Of a stretch of 64,000 nucleotides of DNA, positions 25,127-35,411 are shown piece by piece. The stretch covers positions 2,217,501-2,281,500 of the forward strand of contig NW_026622819.1 in assembly GCF_023065955.2 (NCBI RefSeq). Direction: 5' to 3'. The notes beneath the pieces are model-generated. The model ran no database searches, was not told the origin of the DNA, and saw only the letters and a program-made list of their open reading frames with translations. The stretch comes from Ursus arctos. Its lineage: Eukaryota; Chordata; Mammalia; Carnivora; Ursidae. A program made the translations under genes and the position numbers. Numbering within the stretch: position 1 is the stretch's first letter; the number at the start of each line of letters is the position of its first letter.

Positions 25127-26297
25127 CTTCTAGTCCATGATTTCATTTCATGATCACATGGTGCATTTCAAGCAGGCTGTCTGATTTTTAAGTCTCAAAG
25201 AAATGAACATGATCAAAGGGCATATGCTTTTAACTTTCTACCAATTTATATGGAAAATTAATTGCTAAATTTACTTGGAAGCCAAATCTTTGGCAAGTGG
25301 GTGAATGTGGGAGACATTTTCCTAGTATGTCTACCCTTGAGTCCCAGGTCAGAGGTTATCACTGACTCTCACCTCTGTCCCACCAGGATAATGCCCCCAA
25401 AACAGGTCTACCAGAATCTCAAAGAGAGGAAACCCTCCTGCAGAGGCTGACAATAACTCCATGTTCACCCTCCCAATGGGAATCACTGAATTATAATTAC
25501 TCCCCCCTTCTTTATATTGGGTTATCACATCAAACCTTGGAATGTCTATCTGAGGTCCCAAATATACCCATGATCAAATAATTCTGAAAGGCTTGAAATG
25601 AAATGGGGCATGAAATTTCTAATACAGTTGTTTATCATTGATTACCAATGACTTTCAGGAAAAACTGTATTCTAGGCTTCTGAAAGGAAAAGTTTCACTC
25701 TAACCAATGTGTTGCTAGCCAGACAATACAGATGTACGTGCTCAGTGTTCCAGCCAATATGAGGCCCTCTGCCCATCAGTGATGCCAACCAACTGTTCAC
25801 GGGAAGACCACGACCCTAGTGCGGGCAGTTCAGGTAACCGCAAATCTCTGACTCTCAAATTGCACACCCAAGTCACCGACTGCATCTCAAAGGGGGATGC
25901 ATCCACGTTGTGCTGTTATTCTCTGCCTTTAACTATGTGTAAGTTCATGAATTCCACCTCCACTAAATTCCGCACCTGCTATACTCTGGCTCCCCACTCA
26001 CTCCTGTGCCTGTTAGGCACCTTAGAGCTCTTTCCCTCCCATCTTAATTGACAGGGAAAAGAGCAGTGGAGCGGTCTAGGAGTAGGATCTCCTGTGTGGG
26101 TGGGTGCCCTTCCTTACAAGTGTTGTAAGGGTTGGATGAGAAAATACATCTAGTGAGCTTAGACTGGACCCCATCTCAGCAGAAAGACATGGAGAGAGAC
26201 AAAGAAATGGACACCCAACAGACAGGGGATGCTGAGCAGCAGAGGAATAATAACGGTCCAACAAGGCAGGGAGCTAACCCAGATTCTGTGGGTCATG

Positions 26298-26420
26298 GCT
26301 TCTCAGAGCTGGAGGACTTGGAAACCATCTAGCCCAAACTTCTTTTTAGTCCAGTTGAGGAAGGAGCTTTCCACAAGATGAGGGAACTCTGCAGAGCCGC
26401 CTAAGACCTGCAGAAAGTTG
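26298..26420 (+). mobile_element. Possible ancient SINE remnant
   Basis: The order agagctggaggacttggaaa, ccatctagcccaaac, then a degraded gatgagggaac segment, resembles a widespread ancient mammalian SINE. The match is short and interrupted, so this is a weak call. Confidence 0.35.
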
Positions 26421-26999
26421 GCTTGGAGCTGGGGTCCTCTTAACACTTCCCGTCTCAAGCGCTCAGCTCCATGGTGACCTGGGTCATGTACTGTCTGGAG
26501 CAAGGGAAGAACAGAGTCTAGACACAGTGCACTGTGTCCCGGGCAGGGGGGCATCGTAAATCCTGAGCACAACTTCTGCTGACAGTGCACTGCCCGCAGT
26601 GCTCAGACACATCACGTCCCTCTCTCCAGCAGCCCTCCCCCATCCCCGCATTCTCAGAATTATGTAGAGAAAACACATTAAGGCGCACGGTGATTTACCT
26701 GAGCATTTTGTGTGACTGTGTTTAAGGAGCGATCATGCTTGGTGTCTCTGCTGCTCTGAGCTCCTGCCATCACCAAGGGCCCCTTTCCCAGTAACCAGCT
26801 CCCACACAGCCTCTCCCTGACCTTCCCCAAATTGGCAGTTACAGACGATATCCATCTAGATTTAGTGCACATGGAATCAGAAAGGTGGTGATGGTTATGA
26901 CCAAGGGGCTGTCATTGCTCACGTGAGTCCTGCGGTTAGAAGAGAACGCTGTACACATTTCTCTGAATCATTTGGAGTAGTCCTGTGTGCACCAAGATT

Positions 27000-27540
27000 C
27001 CTGAATTCTGATGAGTTTGATGGGGTTCAGAATCTGCTGGCCCAAAATATGGTGGCTTCACATATTGAAAGTTTTGAGCAGAAGGATTCTGAGAACACGG
27101 AAGTGCAGGAAGGACCATCTACCCTTTCCCTGCCCTTCTGCCTTGAAGTAGGGGGCATGGCCCTTGTGGGAAGTGCCTTCCATTCCGGGAGGAAGAGAAG
27201 TCCTTCCCTCCAGGATGGAGGGACCCTGAGAGAGGAATCTGATCACACAGACCTTGCTAAATTTCCCCCAATTTGTTTCTCTTAGTTCATACCCTCCTTG
27301 TCCCATCACATTTTCCTATGGCTGTCCTTCTTCATCAAACTTAGTGTGAAAAAGTTCAGATTTGACTGTGTCTCAGGTCTTCCTGTTCTTATGAAGGCTC
27401 TCATGTCATGTGAAATAATTTATATTAGATAAATCTGTATGCTTCTCTTTTGTTCATCTGCCTTTGTTGGTTTAATTTTCAGACCCATCCAGGGACCCTA
27501 AGAGATCAAGGAAAACTTCTTCCTCCCCTTCAGGGTCAAT
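27000..27540 (+). mobile_element. Probable degraded retroviral LTR (ERV1-like)
   Basis: The layout resembles mammalian class I LTRs: a ctggcccaaaatatggtggc segment near the start, a central pyrimidine-rich part, ttcatctgcctttgttgg followed by tttaattttcagac, then ccctaagag and aacttcttcctcccc near the end. No internal retroviral genes or second LTR are visible. Boundaries are approximate because the termini and duplications were not resolved. The family is a recollection-based guess. Confidence 0.4.
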
Positions 27541-29666
27541 AACAGCAATTTGTCTTGACTTGGGGCAACCATGTTCTCAGTCTGCTGGAATTTCTTAAAA
27601 ATAAAGAAATATATATTCATAAAAGTCTTGTTAATTAACATTTTATCACCAACAATCTAAGTAATAAGTAAGACAAAATTCAGAGTTACAGAAATCTGTC
27701 CACTGCAGCCTGTGTTCCAAACTCCTCCTTGGCGAGGCTGTCCCATGGCCGGTCTTCCTCTGTGGGAGGGCTGGTGGGAGCCCTGGGAGTGAGTGCAGGG
27801 GACAGGCTGAGGAGTCCAACGGAAACATAAGGGGGCAGCAGGGGCTGTGCGAAAGAGCAGAGAACCGCCCCATAGAAACCGCATGCTGGTTACCCCCTGC
27901 CATTCTTGCTGCTCAGAGAGAGGGTCCCTTGGCAACACTGGCTCTTTCCAAGGAAGCCTGGAATCCATATTTTTTATTTTAAAACTTCTCATTAAAAAAA
28001 AAAGTATATATAGTAGCCACTCAATTTTTGAAACACTATGCAGACTCCCAGCTGCCAATCTGAGACTTCCGCTTTATTTTAGCCTGAAATGACCTAAAAT
28101 GGCTGTTCTTTTGAAGATTTTGAGTCCCTGTGAAGAAAATCCTGATAAACTAATAAATTGCTAAAGGGGAATCCGTCCCCATGTTTGAAAGGAGCTGTGG
28201 CCTCCTTGTTTTGTGATGAATGACAAGCCTGCGCCTCAGTCACTGTCCGGTGACTGTCCCTGATGAGGCTCCATTGCCGGGACTCCACGGCCCTCCAGCT
28301 TCTTTCATCAAAGTTGGAGCTACACTTGACTGCAAACCAGTCCTGCCAACAGGGCTGGAGAGAAGGTCTGTGCTTCAGGACAAGGGGAATGAAAGGGACT
28401 TTAGCAATAAAGGTCTAGGAAGAAACAAAGTTGTGCCTATTTTATGAGGACATCAAGGCTTTCGGATAGCGATGTGCTGAGAGGGCTGTTCTCCAGGGGC
28501 TCCTTCCTTGATGAAAACCTGTCCTGGGGCTTCTGTGCCCCTACTTCTTAGAGGTCACCTGCCCTTGGGTGCCTGCCTCCCTCCCCACCCTCCTTAAGGC
28601 CCCTCAAACAGCATGAGGACTGTCCCCAACAAAAGCTGTTGCGGAGATATCCAGCCCAGGTGGGGTGGGGGCCTTTCCATGCAGACACATCATGCAACTT
28701 CAGTTACCCAGCACCGTCAGCCTCTGCTTAAACAGCCACGGAGAGGCTCGGAACATTCCAGAACAGGAGGTGGAGAAGGGCACAGGAAGTCCGCATGGCT
28801 GCCTTGTGCTGACAGGCTGTGAGCTCGGGGGACAGGCTGCAGAGGAGAACTGGTGATGATGGGGGGCCTTGGAGAGGAGCCGGGTGGGGAAGGCTGGGTT
28901 GAGCAGCGTGCCGGCAGAGTCCGGGGAGGGACATTGTCCTGGTGGTCACGTGGGAGAGCACAATGAGGACCCCCTGTGCAGAAACATGCGCCAATCAGGG
29001 GACCTGAGGCTGCACAGAGAGGGTCTGAGCCCCCGTTGGAGGGGGTTGTCTGGACACTTGCTCACGCAACCTTCCGTAGTCAGTCAGGGATGCATTTCTC
29101 AGTGTCTCCCTGGCCACAGGTCACCGTAGGTTTGAGGACACAGCCACGGAAGTATGTGGCTGCCACAGGAAAGGATTGTAAATGCATAATTAATTTCAGC
29201 TTCTTCCTAAAACGTGTTACAACTCTTGCAATAGGTCTCCAAGGATAAAGGGTATCAAGATCGTTTGAGTTTCCATGCCTGTGGTTTTCTTAGCCCAGAC
29301 ACCCCAGAATACAGGGCTGGGGCTGAAGGTTAAACCTCAGGCAAACAGCTTGGGGAGTGTGGACAGCGGGCTGTACCCGGAAAGGGGAGCGAGTGCAGAG
29401 GCCCAGAGGGAGGGACGTTCTCTGAGTTGGCCCCAGCCTCACAAGGAAAAGCCCATTGCCCCATCCTGAGGAGCATCTCGGGGCAGGTGGGGTGAAACCA
29501 TTATGCAGAGAGTAGTCTGTGCTGAGGGCAAGGGAGAGGAATCGCGCTGCTGGGATCCCCGGCACCAGCTCTCACTGGCCAGCACTGCATGGCCTTCCTC
29601 CGTCGGGACCGCTGGGCCAGAAAAGAGCCAGGCCCTGTCTCCGCTGCTTTACAGGGCAGTGGAGGA

Positions 29667-29790
29667 TCTATCCCTATCTGTCTCATACCCACATGTATCA
29701 CTATCATCTATCTGCTTGCTGTCGAGCCCCGTCTACCCTCCTATCATCTGTTTGCCTCTCTCTTCATCTGCCTACCATCCACGTACTCGT
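29667..29790 (+). repeat. Degenerate TCTA/CATC-type low-complexity repeat
   Basis: Repeated atctatc, atctgtc and tcatctg units with many substitutions, strongly pyrimidine-biased. It looks like a decayed tetranucleotide microsatellite. Chance frames of about 100-125 codons overlap it and are not genes. Confidence 0.55.
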
Positions 29791-31859
29791 GTTTTACAGA
29801 TAAGAAGCTTGCTGCTTGGGAGGGCGAGCAAACTGCTGAGACCCTCCTCCGGGGCAGGACAGAGCCCGGCTTGCAGCCGCTGAGTCTGTTTGCTACACCC
29901 GCTGCAGCCTCAGGGAAGACGGGCCTGGCCTGAGCTTGTCAGGCGATAGGTAATTCAAGTGAAACAGATTGACTCCGTTGGCAGCATGGGCCTCAGTGTG
30001 TCTTTTCAGGCTCCAGGCTGGGCACACTTGGGGAAACGAGAACTTGCAGACTTGGCTACCCATGTAAAGAACGGGGGCCTCTTTCTCTGGCAGGGGTTTG
30101 GCAGGTGTTGATTTTTATCACATGCCATTAACGTATGGCTCTGCACCTCTGGGCCCCTGTTATGAATCATCCCTGCCCACGTCTCCTGCACCTGGAAAGA
30201 TGGTTTACTACGTAGAATGAAATAATAATTCAGCTGTGTATTGACAACCCAAGCAATATATACTTACTCCTTGTGAAGGGATATGAATACTGCTCAGCAT
30301 GATTTAAATAATAGGTATCTCAACAGACGTGCAAATCTAAGTGGACTGAACCCATGTCTCTGTGAGTGACAAGCACGTAATCCAAGCGGTGTGGCCTCCA
30401 TTGACCATAGAACGACTGATTCAGTGCTTTCGAATGGCAGATCAATGACAGCCATCGATGAAGTCAGCCGAGCAGGGACCGCCCCCCGCCACCAGAACTG
30501 GTGCCCACGCAGCTAGGCTTCAACTAACCAGAGTGACCGCTCTGTCTCGGCTCTGGGAAGCCTTCTTTATGAATGTACCGTTAGTCCTATAGCCCTGTCT
30601 GGCCTGCGGGTTTAGTGATAATTCAGAAATCAGAAATGAATCCATCGGATTTGAAATTCTGGACCATTTAGGGAAAGCATATAGTACACAAGGAGAGTCT
30701 GGAGATAGATTTGTCAGCACGTGTGAGGTGGAGCAATGGAGACCTTCAGGGTTTATTGTTTCTAGCATTTTCTGTTTCACCTTTTGAAATAACGTCCAGG
30801 AACCATGCAGTCAACTTTCCACAAAATGGAATTCTCTGACTTAAAGACCGGCTGGAGAGGCCTTCACTCTGAGAAAGCAGATCAGATCGCAGGAGAATTT
30901 GATGCTGGCACTGCTGCTGGTTGGCCAGTGATAGTGTTGTCGGGTGGACGTTTCTCCAGCAAACGTCCTCTAAGCTTGCAGACCTCCACAGGCCGCGCGG
31001 GCAGGACAGGCGCTTGGGGCGCTACAGAAGGGGGACTGCGAGCCTGACCCACTGTCGCACACACAGTTCTATCCACACGACGACTGTTTTCAAATTCAAC
31101 ATATGACAAAGGGGATAGCATGGCACAGACTGGAAAAAATAGGGATTAAATTATTTTTTTAAAAAAGCTTTAATGTATATACATACAACATTGCAAAACG
31201 AATCAATATGATAATTTGTGTACTTGTTTCCTTTTCTTTTGTGTTTGTCCCCATTACCCACTCATTTCCCTCCTCACCTTCATCCCAAATCAGCCAAGGC
31301 TCACTCTCACGGGCTGGTGCTGTGTCCCCCTGACGTTCAGCCTCTCTGCTCGCACACACACGTATGCGCACACATGCACTCAGGACCCTTTGTTTTACAG
31401 ACACAAGTTCACATATCACAGACACTTGTCTCCATTGCACTTTCATATTTCAGCATCTCTGGTGCATGTCGTCACCTGGCATAATTCAAATTCAGTTCTT
31501 AGAAGCAACCACTAATGCTCCGAGGCAAGGACACCGATCACAGCCGAGCGTTCCTCGCTGGGGGCGGGCATGCACTTTGTCTCTGAAGCTGGACACTCCA
31601 AGCAACTCTGTAGCAAGCACTTGTGTACTTACATCTTTACATATGTGCTTTCTCTGTTTCTCCCGCGACTGCAGGGCCGGGTGCTGGATTGGAGCACGTG
31701 TTTCTAAAGCTAGCCGTGTGGCAGAGAGCTTCCCAAAGGCAGTGAAAACCGACATCCCTGGCCTCCTGTCCTGCCAGCACTGGGTGTTTCCTGGTTGATT
31801 TTCTCTGTTTTGTCACTCAAATAGTTGTAGAGTGATGCTTAACTGTTGCTTTAATTCAG

Positions 31860-31985
31860 GGAGTGTGAGCACCTTTGCACAGGCGTGCAGGCTGCGTGGA
31901 TTGCTTCTTTGTGAATCAGATTTTATTTTCTTTGCCAGTTTTGTTATTGGTCATTCCCTTTTTATTTCTAAGAGTGTGTTTTTCA
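31860..31985 (-). mobile_element. Old L1 fragment, reversed
   Basis: The order tgtgagcacctttgcac, attgcttctttgtgaatcag, tttctttgccagttttg, ttattggtcattcc and tttttatttctaag matches, with much divergence, the antisense of an old L1 3' region. It is short and without resolvable ends. Confidence 0.5.
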
Positions 31986-32049
31986 CGCTTTAAAACCGTG
32001 GATAATACTCTTTCTGTCTCCTGTTTGTAGACACTTCCCCCTACTCTGT

Positions 32050-32466
32050 AGGCTAACATTTGTGGCCATTGTTAGGCTGTTCCATATTCTAGCTCTTTCC
32101 CTTTGGGCACATATGCTCAGATAGTATCTCCCTCCCACTTGAAGTTGGCCGTGTCTTTGTGACTTTGGCCAATAAACTTTGAGGGACCTGAGAAATTTTC
32201 CTTAAGCCTGAAGGCTTGAAGAATGCGGATGTTATTTGCCATATTCTCTTCCCTTTTCCAGAGAAATCACAAACATTCTAGATGGTGACGCACATGGCAG
32301 CTGCAGGCCCCGAGTGGCGATCACATGCAGGAGAGGCCCACCCGCCCCTCTACCAACCATAACCTGAGACAGACATGAAACCTGAGCTACTTATATATTT
32401 GTTGTTTTCAAGCACAGAGATTTGGGTGCTGTCAACTTAGTGCATTATCCTAGTTTAGCCTGATGG
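32050..32466 (+). mobile_element. Ancient LTR-like element, copy 1
   Basis: The diagnostic parts are gactttggccaataaacttt, agacatgaaacctgagc and, near the end, ttgttgttttcaagcacaga followed by gatttgggtgctgt and cctagtttagcctgat. This end is common in an ancient mammalian LTR-like family ending in 'aagccactgagatttggg'. I recognise the family but cannot give its name with confidence. A related copy in the same orientation lies at 34.7-35.5 kb. The purine tract begins right at its 3' end. Confidence 0.55.
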
Positions 32467-32473
32467 TTAACTC

Positions 32474-32572
32474 AAGAGAGAAGGAAAGAGAGAGAAAGAA
32501 AGAAAGAAGGGGAAGGAAGGAAGGAAGGAAGGAAGGAAGGAAGGAAGGAAGGAAGGAAAAGGGAAGAGGGGG

Positions 32573-32619
<47 letters not shown>

Positions 32620-32663
32620 AGGAAGGAAGGAAGGAAGGAAGGAAGGAAGGAAGGAAGGAAGGA

Positions 32664-32739
<76 letters not shown>

Positions 32740-32752
32740 AGAAAAAGGGAGG
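32474..32752 (+). repeat. 279-bp pure homopurine microsatellite, (GGAA)n/(GAAA)n
   Basis: Every base from 32474 to 32752 is A or G. Blocks alternate: GAAA-type, GGAA-type (about 32515-32556), GAAA (about 32573-32619), GGAA (about 32620-32663), GAAA (to about 32740). The repeat and its complement translate into Lys/Arg/Glu- and Phe/Leu/Ser-repeat frames of over 110 codons, which are artefacts. Long homopurine mirror-repeat DNA can form triplexes and stall replication, and its length is expected to vary and to be hard to assemble. Confidence 0.97.
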
Positions 32753-32799
32753 CAGGGAAGAGGAAACAAAGGAAGAAAGAATGCAGATATTGAACTAGA

Positions 32800-33054
32800 C
32801 ATCTCATTGCCTTGGAGACTGATTATCATGTAATGCCCATGCAATTATCCATGCCAGGAGAAAGATGATCATATTTTGGTGGTAAAATGTTTGGAAAACT
32901 GTTATCTATGAGAAAGTATAAAATAATAACAATTGTGTAGCTCCAGGAGAACCAGACCAAAAAATGGAAATATTTTCATGTATACTGGTGCTATTATCGG
33001 TATTTGGGAATTATTTAAAAAAGAGATGACCTCTGAGAATGGGCCCATTTGCAA
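32800..33054. other. AT-rich unassigned spacer
   Basis: Between the purine tract and the L1 ORF2 piece is about 250 bases of AT-rich sequence. It may be a more diverged part of the same L1, but I see no diagnostic run. Confidence 0.35.
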
Positions 33055-33740
33055 GCAGGAGTAAAAGGAAATTGAGTTAGTAGAGATTAGAACACAGATT
33101 AACAAATAGAGAAGAGAAAAACAATAGATAAAGTCATCAAAAGTAAGAGTTGGTTCTTTGAAAGGTCAACAAAGTTGGCAAACCTTTAATTATATTCACT
33201 AAGAAAAGAAAGAAGGTTCAAATAACTAAAAACAGGAATTGAAGAGGGGACATTTCAACTGATTTTATAGAAACAAAAAGGATTGTGAGAGATTACTATG
33301 AACAATTGTACCCAAACAAATTAGCCTAGATGAAATGAGTCAAATTCTAGAAATGCCCAACCTACAAAAACTGAATCATGAAGATGTAGAAAATCTGAAC
33401 AGACTAATAATTAACAAGGTGATTGAATTATGTAAACGTCTCAATAAAGAAAAGCCCAGGACCAGCTGGTTTCACTGGTGAATTCACCATTTAAAGAAGA
33501 ACTAAGACCAATTCTCTACAAACTTTTCCAAAAAACTTGAAGAAGAGGGAACACTTCCAAGTACATTCTGTGAGGCCAACGTTACACTAATGGCAAAGCC
33601 AGACACAGACACATCAGGGAAAGAAAACTACAGACCAGTATCTCTGATGCACACTGATGCAAAACTCCCCAATAAAAAACTAGAAAACGGAATTCAACAA
33701 CATATTAAAGAGATTACATACCATAGAGATAAAATGAAGA
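33055..33740 (+). mobile_element. Old L1 ORF2 fragment (endonuclease-RT region), decayed
   Basis: The sequence follows L1 ORF2 through the linker and the start of the reverse transcriptase domain: ttggttctttgaaaggtcaa, attactatgaacaattgta, a gaccagctggtttcactgg segment and ctacagaccagtatctctg, the last encoding the conserved N-Y-R-P-V-S-L run. Stops and frameshifts break the frame repeatedly. The longest surviving piece is 33590-33775 (61 codons). It is internal, with neither the 5' end nor the 3' tail, so it is an old degraded copy. Confidence 0.85.
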
Positions 33741-33774
33741 AAGTCCTAGAGACATCAAGGTCAAGTGGAGCTTA

Positions 33775-34729
33775 GCTTTGAGGCAAGGATGAAATCAAGA
33801 ATATGGTCATTATGCACATTCTGGAAAGTTCTGAATGAATTAAAGGACTTCAGAATCATGGAATGGCTGAGGGTGTGGCAGCCAGTAAATTTAACTGGAA
33901 GAACTTAGCAAGAGTAGAGATTAAAGGCGTGGCTCTTTCACCAAGCCCAGCAGGTATTAGGCACCCAAAATCTCCTTAGGGATGAAGCAGAGAAAGAGCA
34001 TGAGAGCATTGTGTCTAGACAGGAACGCTGAGTGTGGCTCTTCGCACACAGAACTGACTGGAATTTGAACTAGCTAGATGGGGCACCAACCAAGTGTGTC
34101 AGACACTTCAATTGTGAGAAGAGCCACGAGTCTGGGCTGAGATTTATAACAACTCTTAGACCTCCGACTGTCTACGGGCAACAAGTGGGATGAGAAGACA
34201 CTCAGCTTCCAAGAAAGTAAAGTCCCTAATACCGTCAAGGATGATAATGGAGAGGAAAACATCTTCCTAAGAATGGAGCCAAGGATCACCAGAAAAAAAA
34301 AAGTGTACAGGAAACTACTACTAAGGAACAGAATCAGGAGGTTATGGAGGAAAATCCTGCATTTCCAGGATAGAAAGCTCTCAAAATACCTCTTTTCACA
34401 ATTCCTTATGTCCATTATTGATTATGTATCTGCCATTCTTCCCCTTTCACCATGGAGGGGCTTATTGTCACTGTCCTCTCCCCATAATATCCTTGTGTGC
34501 TGTGTGTGTGCATGTGGGGAGTGGGGACTGATGAGGGCTGTGGGGAGTCACCATCACTTTCTCTTTGCTGCCATTTATCCACAGGGGTCCTCGATGTGTA
34601 GCGTGATGTCATGACTAGATTTGAGGATGAGAATATTTTGTGTACGAGGAAAAATAAATTAAATATTTGGTGATCAGAGGGGCAGAGTATGTGGTCTGTA
34701 TTGGTATTTGCCAATATTTTTCTTTCTTC
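33775..34729. other. Unassigned segment between repeats
   Basis: About 950 bases enclosed by the L1 ORF2 fragment and the second LTR-like copy. It is purine-rich and moderately AT-rich, and its base use resembles old retroelement DNA more than unique DNA. Two overlapping 113-codon frames on opposite strands (34074-34415 and 34273-34614) show no domain. It could be internal sequence of a non-autonomous LTR element, an older L1 segment, or unique DNA. Confidence 0.35.
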
Positions 34730-34742
34730 TGTTGAGCTCATG

Positions 34743-34976
34743 GTAGTTTGTACATTCTTTTTTTTTTTTTTTAAGATTTTATTTCTTTATTTGACAGAGA
34801 GAGACAGCCAGTGAGAGAGGGAACACAAGCAGGGGGAGTGGGAGAGGAAGAAGCAGGCTCCCAGCGGAGGAGCCTGATGTGGGGCTTGATCCCAGGACTC
34901 TGGGATCATGCCCTGAGCCAAAGGCAGACGCTTAATGACTGAGCCACCCAGGCGCCCCCGTAGTTTGTACATTCTT
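34743..34976 (-). mobile_element. Carnivore SINE, full-length, reversed, perfect 17-bp duplication
   Basis: The element covers 34760-34959. It has an uninterrupted T run of about 14-17 bases, the aagattttatttctttattt module, a GA-rich body and the head ending cacccaggcgcccc. The flanking duplication gtagtttgtacattctt occurs at 34743-34759 and again without mismatch at 34960-34976. A perfect duplication and clean poly-A tail suggest the youngest SINE in the window. Confidence 0.97.
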
Positions 34977-35196
34977 ATCCTAAATCAGGCATAGGCATGG
35001 TTCGTTTGGCCAAAGAAATTTGAGCAGAAGTCATCTATGTCACTCTGACATCATCTTTAAGAAGCCTTCAAGGACCAATGAACGGTTTGCTGTGTTTGCT
35101 TCCCTTGCTTAATGACCAGTGCTGTCCTTGGTAGGGAATACCTCCAGCAACCTCAAATGAACCTGTACTGAAAGTGAGAAATAAACTTTTGTTACT

Positions 35197-35411
35197 TAAA
35201 ACCACTGAGAATTTTTTTTTAAGATTTTATTTATTTATTTGACAGAGAGAGAGCACAAGCAGGGGGAGCAGCAGGCTGATGGAGAGGCAGACGCCCCGCT
35301 GACCCAGGAGCCTGAGGCAAGACTCTATCCGAGGACCCTGGGATCATGACCTGAATTGAAGGCAGACGCTTAACGGACTGAGCCCCCCAGGTGCCCCTAA
35401 AGGCACTGAGA
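35197..35411 (-). mobile_element. Carnivore SINE, reversed, with target-site duplication
   Basis: The element spans 35211-35397: a T-rich tail with attttatttatttatttgac, a short GA-rich body, and the head ending in gagccccccaggtgccc. The duplication taaaaccactgaga at 35197-35210 matches taaaggcactgaga at 35398-35411 with two mismatches. The body is shorter and more diverged than its neighbour at 34.8 kb, so it is probably older. Confidence 0.93.

Larger units (their letters stand above)
25127..31859. other. Gene-free, unique or unassigned sequence
   Basis: No supported gene. The part at 25.4-25.8 kb is AT-rich and unassigned. A MIR-like remnant may lie near 26.3 kb, and a probable LTR occupies 27.0-27.54 kb. 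A degenerate TCTA-type low-complexity stretch lies at 29.67-29.79 kb. The part from 31.1 to 31.86 kb is AT- and CA-rich without a clear family. Confidence 0.5.

Noticed and set aside
32463..32798. 111-codon Lys/Arg/Glu repeat frame and its Phe/Leu/Ser antisense frames
   Set aside because: Translation of the homopurine microsatellite.
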